DNA of 64,000 bases. It comes from Nonomuraea antri (GTDB lineage: Bacteria; Actinomycetota; Actinomycetes; Streptosporangiales; Streptosporangiaceae). Of this stretch, positions 46,101-54,943 are shown in pieces (the first letter of the stretch is position 1; the number at the start of each line of letters is the position of its first letter). A program made the translations under genes and the position numbers. The notes under the pieces were generated by a model, which saw only the letters and a list, made by a program, of their open reading frames with translations, made no database searches and was not told the origin of the DNA. The DNA is taken from assembly GCF_013283785.1 (NCBI RefSeq), contig NZ_JABCPZ010000020.1:1-64000 (forward strand). The letters run 5' to 3'.

Positions 46101-48109
46101 ATCTGGTTCTGGAGAAGAGCCGTGCCGACCTGGCCGCCGCCGCTTTGCGCCGGGAGGCCAGGATCGCCGCGGAGCGACAGGCGACTTTCCTCCTGGAGGA
46201 ACAGGAACAGCAAACGGACGAGCAGGCCGAGGCCACCGCACAGGCGGCTGAGGAGAGTGCCGTGACCGCCGCCGAGAGCACACGGCTCCGGACGATCGCG
46301 GCAGAGGAACAAGCGGAGGCAGAGGCCGAGCATGCCAGGTTTCCTGGCGACCGTGTCACCGAAGCGGAAAATGCGCAGGCCGCTGAGGATCGGGCCGAGG
46401 AGCGTCTGATCGAAGCGCGGCGGCTCACCGTCGAGGCGATCGAGCGGCACCGCAAGAGCTCTGAGCATCTTCAGCAATCCCTCAAAGCCCTCAACACGGA
46501 GGCGAAGCTGCCGGACGGCTCGCTCCTGCCGACCTCGGGAGCCGCGCTCGACCATCATGGTGAGGAGAACAACCGACTGGTGCGATCCATCGACGGCTGC
46601 GCGGCCGCCGCCAGGCGGTGCTCCGACCTCCTCGACCGAGCACGCAGAGATCTGCGCACCGCCGCCGGCCAGGCGCAGGTGGCAGACCGGTTGGCCACTG
46701 CAGCGACCAACACCCGTCAAGAAGCGGTGACCGCACGCGCCACGGTCGACAAGATCAGAGCTCTGCACGGTGCCGAGTACCTGCATCTCATCGAGGTTAA
46801 AGAGACCCTCACCGGGCGACTGGCGGGCCTCAAAGAGAAGATCAGGACGTTGGACCTGCGGAAACAGGAAGCCGGGGAGCGGGCAGCCGCCGAACAATCG
46901 ACGCTCAACGGCATCGCACCCCGGCGCGAGTCCTCTGAGATCCACAGGGAGGCATGCTTCCGCGCGTTCGCCCGTCTCGCCGAGGAACGTCTGGCATCCC
47001 TCCCCGACGACCTCCCTTCCGACTCCGCTGGCCGGCCCGCCCATCTCACGGCGGGCCTTGTCTGGGCACGCCGCGTCCTCTCTGATCAGCCACCGAGTAC
47101 CGAGCGGATGAACACGCTCATCGCGAACCGCAATCGGGCGCATAGCGGGCTGGAGAACAGCGTGCGGACCGCGAGCACCGCTCTCGCGCGTTTCAACCGC
47201 CAGGTCACCCTCGCCACCATCGAGGGCACAGACTGGCGCCGCGCCGTGGTGGCCGACCCCGACGCCAGCCGGGGCGAGGACCTCGGGCAGGCGCTCCTAG
47301 CGTTGCGGGCGAGCATCGATCAGCTCGAAGGCGACCTGCGCGAGGATGTCAAACGAACGATGAAGACGAGCCTGTTCACCAAGCTCAGGAGGGATATTCT
47401 CGAACGTAAACAGGCGGCGCACGAGCTGGTCCGGCAGGTCCGGGGCACCCTGAAAAGGGTGCGCACAGGAGTCGCCGACGTTGGTGTCCAGGTCGCCTGG
47501 GATGTCAAGAAGGACGACGAGGACTCCCAGCGCATGGTCGACCTCATCACGAGCCCGCCATCCGATGAGACCTTCGACCAGATGTACTCCGTGCTGCGCC
47601 AGCGCATGGATGAGACCGTCGGCGAGCCATGGCTCGACCGGGTGGCGCACACCTTCGACTACCGGAGCTGGCACGAGTGGGAGATCACTGTCACCCACTC
47701 CTCATTCGGCGACGGCAGCTCGGAGATCTTCCGAAAGGTGACCGCACGCTCCAATCCCCTTGAGTCGCTGTCGACCGGTGAGCGGCGGCTGGCCACGATG
47801 CTGCCGTTGCTGGCGGCGGCTTGGTCCATGTACTCCGCTGAGGAATTCAAGGGCCCGCGCCTGCTGTCCATCGACGAGATCGACGCCGCCTTCGACGAAC
47901 CGAATCTGAGGCAGATCCTCGGGCTTCTGCGCTCATGGGAGTTCGACGTCCTCGCCACCACGCCGTCGATCACGCCGATGATGAAGCGCGAAGCCGGTCG
48001 GGCCATGGTGCACCAGGTCGTGGCCGCCGGCCGCCGGCGAGTGACGATTCCCTGGCACTGGTCCGGGGAGGGTGAACCCCGGATCGTCACCCCCGAGCCT
48101 GCTCAGTGA
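43151..48109 (+). CDS. jetC: Wadjet JetC SMC-like ATPase
   Basis: A 1,652-residue SMC/SbcC-like protein of the TIGR02680 group. Walker A is AGPNGSGKSL near residue 52; two long Ala/Glu/Arg-rich coiled-coil arms run from about 260 to 600 and 920 to 1,300 around a hinge-like region (LWALVDFAPDLAQGEADRI). The C-terminal head has the ABC signature SLSTGERRLATMLPLL and Walker B LLSIDEIDAAFDE. It extrudes DNA loops in characterised Wadjet complexes. The frame is intact over nearly 5 kb, in contrast with the left part of the window. Confidence 0.9.
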   Translation: MTISTLRGADDLRLGEPDTDGRWQPTRAGVVNSWAWAEEVFYFADGWLALAGPNGSGKSLTASMLVTVLLDAEVSQTALSVSGKASGTLTSRHTDRNEREDRTGAWWLEYGRHDPATGETEFLTTGVWLRSTGSELQRAFFLAPGRVGHDLLLQRDREPVRIVDLAEQLAEIAGELFVSSSALRSASTGILASVGEERHFKSAIRTRLFAPLDEVQFDALIGVLRSLRSVRTAEAISPNRMREVLTEALPALDPDQLKLIAEAMERIAELENQLERARTEAGLLNDADRRYRTYLGAVAQLQAAELVRADNDHGDLTREARTATERRDAAVEEKRAAARERDQAAENEAALMGEIAAADSALRDHAGAELPLLEQRAAELADTARTAEENAAEAQGRAEVTAREAEESADVLQEAQSHLEQLVQGLRSEATVLGAEAALDRMIAVLGELTHAERTVVVEAPDMDELVSTPQAWTEARTGQIGRVRAALRANEEAQHRVRGAADDRRRAEDSEDAARESADVAGGDRLSAEEGLLLALEEWDAANRHLGRPVAGFEFGRSDDGEGRLALGELRAWLMEAAETARGRIDLAGRERQASADEAVAAAARAEAGRARTRHADAASRWETARSALAETEDEAADEAAADAEREAQAIAEHEAEFRLAAEEVAEAELNRADGLSAVVQAGGEWIARTARWRNALRWLNGDDIPIPELPSANDVQLDPAATKLSVVQAHARADRALHEKLARARETVNGIGDEIDVLEAELAEARQTPPLPPAPTWRRPRPSDGVPLWALVDFAPDLAQGEADRIEGALLVAGLLDALVMPSGRLVAGELVLTPGGPIDGRTLADVLTPDDGSPLPAPLVAGLLRAIPVGRAESGTLTHGVLTAACPEGYRSAFIGRSARERARRERVAALESWLSTLEGRLGEARAQVRERQRDISEAEAEADSFPDWDALAAARQRLAELSDLVSAAQRSAAHRRADADLVLEKSRADLAAAALRREARIAAERQATFLLEEQEQQTDEQAEATAQAAEESAVTAAESTRLRTIAAEEQAEAEAEHARFPGDRVTEAENAQAAEDRAEERLIEARRLTVEAIERHRKSSEHLQQSLKALNTEAKLPDGSLLPTSGAALDHHGEENNRLVRSIDGCAAAARRCSDLLDRARRDLRTAAGQAQVADRLATAATNTRQEAVTARATVDKIRALHGAEYLHLIEVKETLTGRLAGLKEKIRTLDLRKQEAGERAAAEQSTLNGIAPRRESSEIHREACFRAFARLAEERLASLPDDLPSDSAGRPAHLTAGLVWARRVLSDQPPSTERMNTLIANRNRAHSGLENSVRTASTALARFNRQVTLATIEGTDWRRAVVADPDASRGEDLGQALLALRASIDQLEGDLREDVKRTMKTSLFTKLRRDILERKQAAHELVRQVRGTLKRVRTGVADVGVQVAWDVKKDDEDSQRMVDLITSPPSDETFDQMYSVLRQRMDETVGEPWLDRVAHTFDYRSWHEWEITVTHSSFGDGSSEIFRKVTARSNPLESLSTGERRLATMLPLLAAAWSMYSAEEFKGPRLLSIDEIDAAFDEPNLRQILGLLRSWEFDVLATTPSITPMMKREAGRAMVHQVVAAGRRRVTIPWHWSGEGEPRIVTPEPAQ

Positions 48110-49239
48110 CCGCCGGATCACACATGTTCGTCGACGATCCCGTGTTCCTGCCCTTGTGGAAGGCCGTCCATGACCGCCTCTGCGCCGGTGAGGCCCCAGA
48201 GAAGATCGCGGCACTGCGGATTCGCGGTCTCACCGCGCCCGCCATCGCCGAACTGCGAACCTGCCTCGACACCACGGCCCGGCGACGAAGAGGACGCTCC
48301 GCCGTTGTGGTCGATGCGACCTCGGTCGTCATCCCATTTCGGGAGCTCCTGACCGCCTTGGAGATCGCCACCGAACAGGTGGCTGTTCTCGCCGAGAGAG
48401 CCACTGGTATCCCCGTGATCGACAAAGCGGCTCTCCGCCAGGGCGCCGCGGCTCTCCGCAAAGATCTCTGGGCCTACGCCGCCGAGCGGCTACCACGGCT
48501 CCCCAAGCTCACCACCCGGATGCGCATGGCCGGAGTCTCAAGCGACGAGGACGCCATCCGTCACCTGATCGACTCGCTCGCCCTCGTTATCGCGCTCCTG
48601 CCCTGCCGTCCGCCCGTCAGCTTGCCGAAGCTTGCACACGACGCCACAGGCGACCCCCACTACTTCGACCTGAACACTCTCAACGGCGCACGTCTGGTGG
48701 CAGCGGTCGCCGAGCTCGTCGGAGTCTCGGAGCCCAGGCGTCCAGATCATGTCCGGGCGTTGCTAGCGAGCAGGGGGATCACCGCCGACAGGCTCTCAGC
48801 AACGGTCCTGCTCCACAATGTCCGCGTCGTCGGCGATGGCCCGATCGACCGTCGATTGCGTGATGCGGCTGCCCCGGTGGCACTGACGCTCCTCGACCTC
48901 GTCGAGTACCCACCGGCCTTCTCCACCGCGGCACCCCTCACCGTCGTGGAAAACCCTTCCGTCCTCGAAGCAGCCATGGTCGCAGGAGCAACCATCCCTT
49001 TGGCGTGCACGAGCGGACACTTCCGAGGAGTCGATCACGCTCTCCTCCAACTCGCCCACGACCAGGGAATCCACCTTCGCTACGCCGGAGACCTCGATCC
49101 CGATGGTCGACTCGCCGCCGCCCAGGCGGCAGAACTCTACGGCGCCGAACTGATCGCGATGGAGGGCCTTCCCTCCGAGGCCATCTATCAGGAACATGAC
49201 GCCATCCTCCGACGCCTTTTCTCAACTGAGGATGTCTGA
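48106..49239 (+). CDS. jetD: Wadjet JetD (DUF2399/DUF3323, TOPRIM nuclease)
   Basis: A 377-residue protein from GTG 48106, overlapping jetC by 4 bp. The C-terminal TOPRIM-type core is visible: LTVVENPSVLEAA (catalytic Glu) and LRYAGDLDPDGRLAA (D-x-D). The N-terminal DUF3323-like half has arrayed helices (PEKIAALRIRGLTAP, HLIDSLALVIALLP). JetD cleaves the plasmid DNA after JetABC recognition. The complete four-gene order supports an active system. Confidence 0.85.
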   Translation: MTAGSHMFVDDPVFLPLWKAVHDRLCAGEAPEKIAALRIRGLTAPAIAELRTCLDTTARRRRGRSAVVVDATSVVIPFRELLTALEIATEQVAVLAERATGIPVIDKAALRQGAAALRKDLWAYAAERLPRLPKLTTRMRMAGVSSDEDAIRHLIDSLALVIALLPCRPPVSLPKLAHDATGDPHYFDLNTLNGARLVAAVAELVGVSEPRRPDHVRALLASRGITADRLSATVLLHNVRVVGDGPIDRRLRDAAAPVALTLLDLVEYPPAFSTAAPLTVVENPSVLEAAMVAGATIPLACTSGHFRGVDHALLQLAHDQGIHLRYAGDLDPDGRLAAAQAAELYGAELIAMEGLPSEAIYQEHDAILRRLFSTEDV

Positions 49240-49338
49240 TGATCACGGGTATCAATCGATGCCGCGTCAACCGCCTCGACAAGGAGTCTGGCGGTTCGGT
49301 GCTGAAGACCAAACCTATTTCATCCTCCGATGCGAGAC

Positions 49339-49902
49339 TCACTGTCCACGGCATGATCGGGAGCCGCAGGGTTGCGTCCAGAGGTTGTCATTTCCAGGAG
49401 CGATACCCCTGCGTCCACGGGGGTGATGTACGAGTTTGACCTGGGCAAGAGGCCTGGTGTTGTGAAATGGTGACGGCCTTCCCGTGACGCTTGACCAGCA
49501 GCATGCGGACCGCCTCCCGCGGGCCATCGGTGCGAGGATGGCGTTCTGCTCGCGGCCGAGCGCTTCACGGGCGGCGCGGCGGGCGTCAAGTGCGTCGTTC
49601 TTGCCGCTGCCCCGCCGGCTGACGCGTTTGGGGCGATCGGACTCGATGACCTGCCGGCTAGTGGAACGCAGGACACGGGCCGGCCGGAGCCGTGGCTGCG
49701 GGCCCTCGATCGCCCAGACCACCGTGGGGCCTGGCGCGTGTGCGGTGGCCCAGCGGACCAGGTGCGCATACCCGTCCGCATCGGCGGTGACGGTGATGGC
49801 GGCCAGCTCGCCGCCGACCGGGTTGACCAGGCAAGCGCTGTGGCTATCGCGGTGGGTGTCGACCCCGATGACGGCATCGACCGAGTCGGACAGCAGCGCC
49901 AT
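49339..49902 (-). pseudogene. IS110-family transposase, N-terminal fragment
   Basis: From ATG 49902, with AAAGGGAG upstream: VIGVDTHRDSHSACLV (first catalytic Asp), VVWAIEGPQP (Glu), VIESDRPKRVSRRGSGKNDALDARRAA (the DEDD block). After about residue 125 the frame loses similarity and runs into RPLAQVKLVHHPRGR, the non-coding end repeated at 90-123. The C-terminal transposase_20 domain is missing. It follows the Wadjet operon by 100 bp. Confidence 0.8.
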
Positions 49903-49930
49903 ATGCGGCTCCCTTTGACGATGTGAAGGC

Positions 49931-50372
49931 CTGGGCGAACTCGCCGCGCGGACACCTCTGTGAGGAGTCACGCCAGCAGCGCGGACAGGCTTCTGATCAA
50001 GTCAGCGGGGCGAACCAGGCCGGTAGCGGCGCGCGCCGGGGGACCGGACACGTCACGCGCTGGGGCCCCCGGGGCGGCCAGATCCTTCGTAAGTCATCCG
50101 AGATCACCGATACCGAGCCTGTCAGCGCTTCGCCTCAAGTGCCACCACCAGACTCACAGATCCTTCGAAAGCGCAATCCAAGATCCGCAGGCAGCGCTCA
50201 TTCTTCCTTCGCCGTAGAGGTGGCTGAGAACTGTCCTCCTGACATGGGGCAGAGGGATGTCCATGTCAGATGCCGCACCTTGGCTCACACTCAAGCGACA
50301 GTTTTACCCACGGTCAAAGGCCGATCTTGGTAGCTTGATAGCGCCAACGATTGTGGGTCGAGATGGGGGCTT
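49931..50372. other. Promoter-side intergenic region before the STAND gene
   Basis: No supported gene. An 11-bp direct repeat CAGATCCTTCG occurs at 50079-50089 and 50157-50167. It probably contains the promoter of the STAND NTPase gene starting at 50373. Confidence 0.4.
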
Positions 50373-52475
50373 GTGAGCGCAGGCGTCAATTTCTTCGATG
50401 GCCGATCTGGCACAGTGGTTCAGGTTGGCACGCTCAACGGCTCGGTGGAGCTGGGCCAACGGACACGACGAGCGGTGCGGCTGGTACCCGCGATCACGTC
50501 GGTGTTCCGGGATCGGATGCCTGAGTTCGCGACGCTCGATGCGTGGGCCGAGCGCGCCGAGGAGGGTGGGAGCCGCCTGTGGAACATCACAGGACCGTCG
50601 GGTATCGGAAAGACCACGCTGGCACTGACCTGGATCAACGAGAACCGGCACCGCTTCGATCACGCTCAGATCGCGATGGAGTGCGGCGGTGGTCCGGGCG
50701 AAGGTCGTGGCCGGAGCGTCGAGGAGGTCTGTGACCGCTACTTCGCATTGGCCGGTATGGCGCAGGCGGCCGGCACCCCTGCCGCGAAGATGGAGTTGTT
50801 GAGTTCGCTGATCGAGGGAGAGAAGGTCGCTCTTCTCCTGGATGACGTGCAGTCGGCCGCGCAGGTGCTCCCGTTCCTGTCGAATCTACCTGGCGTGCTC
50901 GTCATATCGACAAGCCGGCTGCCTCTTGCCGGGCTCGCGCAGTACCAGCCACAGCGGCTGAGCCTGGCGTCGCTACCCGATGAGGCGGTCATGGAGATGC
51001 TGGTCGAGATCGTCGGGGCGGACCGGGTCGCGGCTGAGCCCGAAGCCACGGCCGAGCTCGTTCGGCTGTGCGCGGGGCTTCCCATCCTGGCCAGCCATGC
51101 CGCAGGCCTGCTGCACGACGACTGGGAGCTACGACTTTCCGACCTCACTCACCAGATGGCCGTGCAGGGACGCTTGACGGCCTTGGAAGCCGGGCACGAC
51201 GATCCCATGGCCAGGCCGTCCGCGGTGTTCGAGGTGATGTACCGCGAGCTTGGCGCGCCGGCGGCTCAGCTCTACCGCGCACTCGGGCTGCACCCGGTCC
51301 GGGATTTCGATCCAGGGTTGGTGGCGGCGCTCTTCTCGGAGTCGCCCGGTGATGGCGTGGCAGGTCTGGAGCAGCTGAAGAAGCGTGGCATGGTCAAGTC
51401 AGATCAACGTCACCGCTACCTGATGGAGGACCTCACCTACGAGCATGCCGCGTTAGCAGCGCGGCGAGATCTCGATCCCGCAGTACGGACGTGGCTGCGC
51501 TCGCGCATCGCCGACTACTACCTGTACGGCGCCATCGCCGCGAGCAGGCATCTGTCGCAACGCTGGACGCTGAGCCCCCTCTATGAGCAAACGGCACCGT
51601 TCCCGCTTCCGGAGTTCGCCTTATCGGAAGGGCAACGGGATCCGATCGCGTGGATCGGTGACAATCTGGCCGCGATCATGGCCTGCATGGAGCGCGTCGG
51701 CCGCGTCTGGGAAGGGACCGGGTTGCCGCGAGGCTACCGGTGGCAAATGGCGGAAGCCACCCATGCGTACTTCACCGTCAGCGGACGGAGTGACGAACGC
51801 GCCACCGTTCTGGCTTGGGCCGAGGAGGATGCCGATGCGTGCCAGAATCCAGACGCGCAGGCGCGAATTCAGGCTCAGTGGGGCGAGATGCTGCTCGGGC
51901 AGGGACGGCTGGAGGAAGCCGAGCAGCGTTTTCAACGTTCTCTGGAGGCGGCGGAGGCGGGCATCGAATACCGGGGAATCGGCGCTGCCCTGGAATGGCT
52001 GGGCATCACCGAACGCCGCTGCGGCAATCCCGCGGCGGCCTTGGAGTATTTCGATCGCGCGATGCCGTTCCTCGATCCAGCCCGTCCGCGAAGTCAGGCG
52101 TTGCTGCAGATGCACCGAGGGGACGCCCACGCGGTCCTGGGCGATGTGCCGGCCGCGCTGGAACGCTATGCGGCGGCCACCGCGCTGTTCCGCCGGCTCG
52201 CCGACGAGGGCAGACGCGATCACGTCAACGAGGGCAAGGTGCTCATGGGACAGGCCGAGCTGCTCGTACGTGGCCGTCCGCGGCAGGCGCGCGCCCTGTT
52301 CGAGGAGGCGTTGACGCTGTTCCAGACCGCGCGCCGGCCCTATCAGGAGGCCAAGGTGTGGGAGGTGCTCGGCGACCTCGGCGACGGGGCGGCAGCGTGG
52401 CAGAACGCCCTTGAGCTGTACGAGAGCGTCGGTGCCCAGGAAGCGAGCGAGCGCGTTCGAGTGAAACTTCAATGA
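50373..52475 (+). CDS. STAND NTPase 1 (NB-ARC-like) with N-terminal amyloid-like motif and TPRs
   Basis: A 700-residue NLR-like protein. Residues 13-27 contain TVVQVGTLNGSVEL, a Gln-centred RHIM/BASS-like motif at the N-terminus, where fungal and bacterial NLRs carry amyloid signalling motifs. P-loop GPSGIGKTTLAL at 74-85; Walker B KVALLLDDVQ; STAND sensor LVISTSRLPLAG; the winged-helix region GLHPVRDFDPGLVAALF. TPR-like repeats follow from about residue 480 (AEQRFQRSLEAAEAG, ALEYFDRAMPFLD). It is convergent with the GT-like gene at 52469 (7-bp overlap). The likely role is a threat sensor that nucleates an effector. Confidence 0.8.
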   Translation: MSAGVNFFDGRSGTVVQVGTLNGSVELGQRTRRAVRLVPAITSVFRDRMPEFATLDAWAERAEEGGSRLWNITGPSGIGKTTLALTWINENRHRFDHAQIAMECGGGPGEGRGRSVEEVCDRYFALAGMAQAAGTPAAKMELLSSLIEGEKVALLLDDVQSAAQVLPFLSNLPGVLVISTSRLPLAGLAQYQPQRLSLASLPDEAVMEMLVEIVGADRVAAEPEATAELVRLCAGLPILASHAAGLLHDDWELRLSDLTHQMAVQGRLTALEAGHDDPMARPSAVFEVMYRELGAPAAQLYRALGLHPVRDFDPGLVAALFSESPGDGVAGLEQLKKRGMVKSDQRHRYLMEDLTYEHAALAARRDLDPAVRTWLRSRIADYYLYGAIAASRHLSQRWTLSPLYEQTAPFPLPEFALSEGQRDPIAWIGDNLAAIMACMERVGRVWEGTGLPRGYRWQMAEATHAYFTVSGRSDERATVLAWAEEDADACQNPDAQARIQAQWGEMLLGQGRLEEAEQRFQRSLEAAEAGIEYRGIGAALEWLGITERRCGNPAAALEYFDRAMPFLDPARPRSQALLQMHRGDAHAVLGDVPAALERYAAATALFRRLADEGRRDHVNEGKVLMGQAELLVRGRPRQARALFEEALTLFQTARRPYQEAKVWEVLGDLGDGAAAWQNALELYESVGAQEASERVRVKLQ

Positions 52476-54184
52476 GCGTGGACCCGAAACGTTGCCCTGA
52501 CGATGTGTTCTGATCCTGCGGCCAGGGTGAGCGGGCTGAGGGCGGTGATATCGTCCGAGCCATTGACAGAGCGTTCGGCTAATACGGCGAATACGAGTTC
52601 CGCGTCAGCGGGGTGGTCGATCTCGTTGAGAGTCACCTGCGTCAGCGAGCCATCTCGGCCTCGCAGACTGGCATTCTGCTCGTCATGAGCCACTGTGAGT
52701 TCGACACCTGGTCGATACTCGAAAACAGCGGCTGACCAGGTTTCCTCGTCCGAGGGAAGCTCGTCCCGCCTTATCTGGACGATGCTGGCCAGGCCGGCCA
52801 AGCGGTGGTCCAGCTCTCGATCGGAAGCTATCAGTATCCCGGCCGGGCCCGATCGGGTGATGGAGGCCGGCACTCGGTGGACGGCCAGGTCTCCCCTTTC
52901 GGGTCCCATGTGCTCGACGTGCGTCCAGAAGGACGAAGGAGGAACGTCATCGATCTCGGGAGCATCGACGGCCAGGAGCATGGGCTCGGTGTCAGGTGGC
53001 GCCTCGCCTGTCAGCCGGTAGATCTCTTCGCGGATCAAGTGAAGTGAACGTCCCGGCGCGGAACTGATCCACGTGGTGGCGACATCGCGGCAACGATCAC
53101 GCAGTTCCTCAGCGCGACGCAACTGAGGCTCAAGGGGAGCGAGCGGGTCGAGCGTCGGTGCGACGGTCAGCAGCCTGCCGAGCGCGGAACGCGGATCGAT
53201 CACGTCCAGACCGGTTTTGTCCAGGAGCACCGGCCGTCCGATGGCTGCCGCGTAAATGCCGACGGACCCATGGTCAGACAGCACCCAGTCGGCAGCGATG
53301 ACCGCGGCTCGCCAGCCTTCTTCCGGGGGTAGGAGTAAGAGCCCGGCGCGCAACGCCTCGGCCAGCCACGCCTTGATCTGGAAGCTGCTGTGAGAGGCCC
53401 AGACATTGGGGTGAAGGATCAGCGCTACCCGGTACCGGTCGAAGGGCAATTCGCCGAGCAGTCGGGAAACGAGCAACGGGTCGATGCCGAAGAGAGAATC
53501 CTCCCGCCAGGTCGAGGCGACGGTGATCAGCCGCTGGCCAGGGCGGAGGTGGAAGGAGCGACGATAGTGGAGTCTGCGCGGCAGGCTCGCGAGCATCCGG
53601 TCGTAGCAGGGGTCTCCTGCGACAAACGCTCGGGAGATTGCATCGGGACACCCCTCGGCAAGTCGTTCGAACTGCTCGGGGTGGGAGAGGCCGATGGCTG
53701 CAGGGATTATCCGCTCGCCGTTCTTCAGAGTTTCAGCAGACAGACCGAAGACTGATCGCTGATCGCTGATCGCTGATCGCTGATCGCTGATCGCTGATCG
53801 CTGATCCCAGCGTTTATTGTAACCGTTTCCGTGAGGAATTCGCAATATTGGCGAGTTTATCTCATGAAGATTGTCGCCTAGGCTTGCTGTGATGACTGCG
53901 TGAAATTCAATCGCTCTTGCTTGTTCCCAGGACAGATGAAGAAGGCCGAGTCGCTGAATGAAAGTCTTCACTCCTGCGGGAAACATGGAGTCGCTGGTCT
54001 GCGTACAGAACAGTTGAATGCGTTGATCTTGGAGAGCGGGGAGAAGGTCCGCCAACCTCGTCGCGGCGGTGAGGCTGTGGATGACAAGAAGGACGCGTAT
54101 CGATGTTCGAGCCGTCCGCCATGCCGTCAGGACCGAGCTGACCCGCCGGGCGACAAGGGGAGGATCCGCTACCCAGTCCGTCAC
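52469..54184 (-). CDS. GT-B-fold CDP-glycerol-glycerophosphotransferase-like protein 1
   Basis: A 571-residue protein from GTG 54184. The core has VVATTWISS-type and LITVASTWREDSLFG, ALILHPNVWASHS and LSDHGSVGIYAAAIGRPVLL. The last is the nucleotide-binding S-D-x-x-S block of the CDP-glycerol/UDP-GlcNAc-epimerase GT-B group. About 35% of residues appear shared with the protein at 55626 (estimated by eye). A 7-bp tandem tract inside the gene encodes repeats of DQRSAIS at about residues 128-145, in a loop that is absent from its paralogue. No ribosome site is obvious, so an internal start is possible. Substrate unknown. Confidence 0.65.
   Translation of the reverse strand: MTDWVADPPLVARRVSSVLTAWRTARTSIRVLLVIHSLTAATRLADLLPALQDQRIQLFCTQTSDSMFPAGVKTFIQRLGLLHLSWEQARAIEFHAVITASLGDNLHEINSPILRIPHGNGYNKRWDQRSAISDQRSAISDQRSVFGLSAETLKNGERIIPAAIGLSHPEQFERLAEGCPDAISRAFVAGDPCYDRMLASLPRRLHYRRSFHLRPGQRLITVASTWREDSLFGIDPLLVSRLLGELPFDRYRVALILHPNVWASHSSFQIKAWLAEALRAGLLLLPPEEGWRAAVIAADWVLSDHGSVGIYAAAIGRPVLLDKTGLDVIDPRSALGRLLTVAPTLDPLAPLEPQLRRAEELRDRCRDVATTWISSAPGRSLHLIREEIYRLTGEAPPDTEPMLLAVDAPEIDDVPPSSFWTHVEHMGPERGDLAVHRVPASITRSGPAGILIASDRELDHRLAGLASIVQIRRDELPSDEETWSAAVFEYRPGVELTVAHDEQNASLRGRDGSLTQVTLNEIDHPADAELVFAVLAERSVNGSDDITALSPLTLAAGSEHIVRATFRVHAH
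53754..53802 (+). repeat. Seven copies of a 7-bp repeat inside the GT-like gene 1
   Basis: GATCGCT is repeated seven times without interruption, followed by GATCCC. The unit is not a multiple of three, so in-frame translation cycles through DQRSAIS every three units. Gain or loss of one unit would shift the frame of the gene. This is the layout of a contingency locus. Confidence 0.9.
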
Positions 54185-54640
54185 AAGGGGTTAATCATAG
54201 CGGGGCGCAAGGGACGGATGATGTGATCTTGTCCTGTTCCTCCGAGAGCGGTGGCAGCCGGGTTTCGATCAACTTGAGTCTGGCGAGCAGTCAGCACCTC
54301 GCGATGGGATCTGGTTGCCCCGTGACGAGCGACCCGGGGCCTAAAGCAATCGCGGAGCGATTCAAACGGCATGTCGCTCAATCCCATGGACGAGTGGAGG
54401 AGCCGATGGCTCCGGCGGTGCGCCGATCTGCGGCGGCGCCTGACAAGTGCCGCGTAGCTGCCTGCATCGGGCTACGCTGATCGTGGGGTCGTCGGCTGGT
54501 CAATGGTCGCGAAACGGGGTGTCACAACGTTGGGACTCTTCGTCGACACGGCCGTCCGGGTGGGCACATCGCCTGTTTGCTTTCAGCGAAGCTCGCGGTC
54601 GTGGTTGACTGCATGGAGGCCCCGCGTGGAAGGGAACCGT
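54185..54640. other. Divergent intergenic region of the symmetric STAND locus
   Basis: No supported gene. It separates the GT-like gene 1 (leftward) from the small Bell-like gene (rightward) and must hold both promoters. No strong inverted repeat seen. Confidence 0.4.
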
Positions 54641-54943
54641 ATGGACCCGATGATCTTGGCCATCGCCTCGGCCCTTGGTACGGGAATGGCGACCGGTGCC
54701 GGCGAACGGGCAGGGACCGCATTGGCGACGCTGATCGGCCGAGTCCGTCAGCGCCTCACCGGAGCGCAGCAGAGCACGGAGGAAACGGCTGCGGCTCTCC
54801 ACGAAGAGTTCGTTCGTGACCCGGCCTTCGCCGAAGAGATTCGTGCGTTGTGGCAGCAGGTCAACCAAGGGAACTCCTTCACCGGCACTGCCAAGAACGT
54901 CCTCCAGATCCAGGAGAGCAACGGGCCGATCACCCTCACCTGA
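54641..54943 (+). CDS. 100-residue Bell/HeLo-like candidate effector with C-terminal amyloid-like motif
   Basis: ATG 54641 has AAGGGAA upstream. Residues 4-30 form a hydrophobic Gly/Ala-rich helix (ILAIASALGTGMATGAGERAG), then charged helices to residue 76 (ALHEEFVRDPAFAEEIRALW). Residues 85-99 are KNVLQIQESNGPITL, which lines up with the N-terminal motifs of both neighbouring STAND proteins. A short helical toxin domain followed by a C-terminal amyloid motif is the architecture of fungal HeLo and bacterial Bell effectors, which permeabilise membranes. The domain call is by pattern only. An alternative is an EAD-type adaptor. Confidence 0.6.
   Translation: MDPMILAIASALGTGMATGAGERAGTALATLIGRVRQRLTGAQQSTEETAAALHEEFVRDPAFAEEIRALWQQVNQGNSFTGTAKNVLQIQESNGPITLT

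Noticed and set aside
50079-50167. Attachment-site or regulator-site interpretation of the CAGATCCTTCG direct repeat
   Set aside because: Eleven bases are too few for confidence and no integrase or known operator consensus supports either reading.
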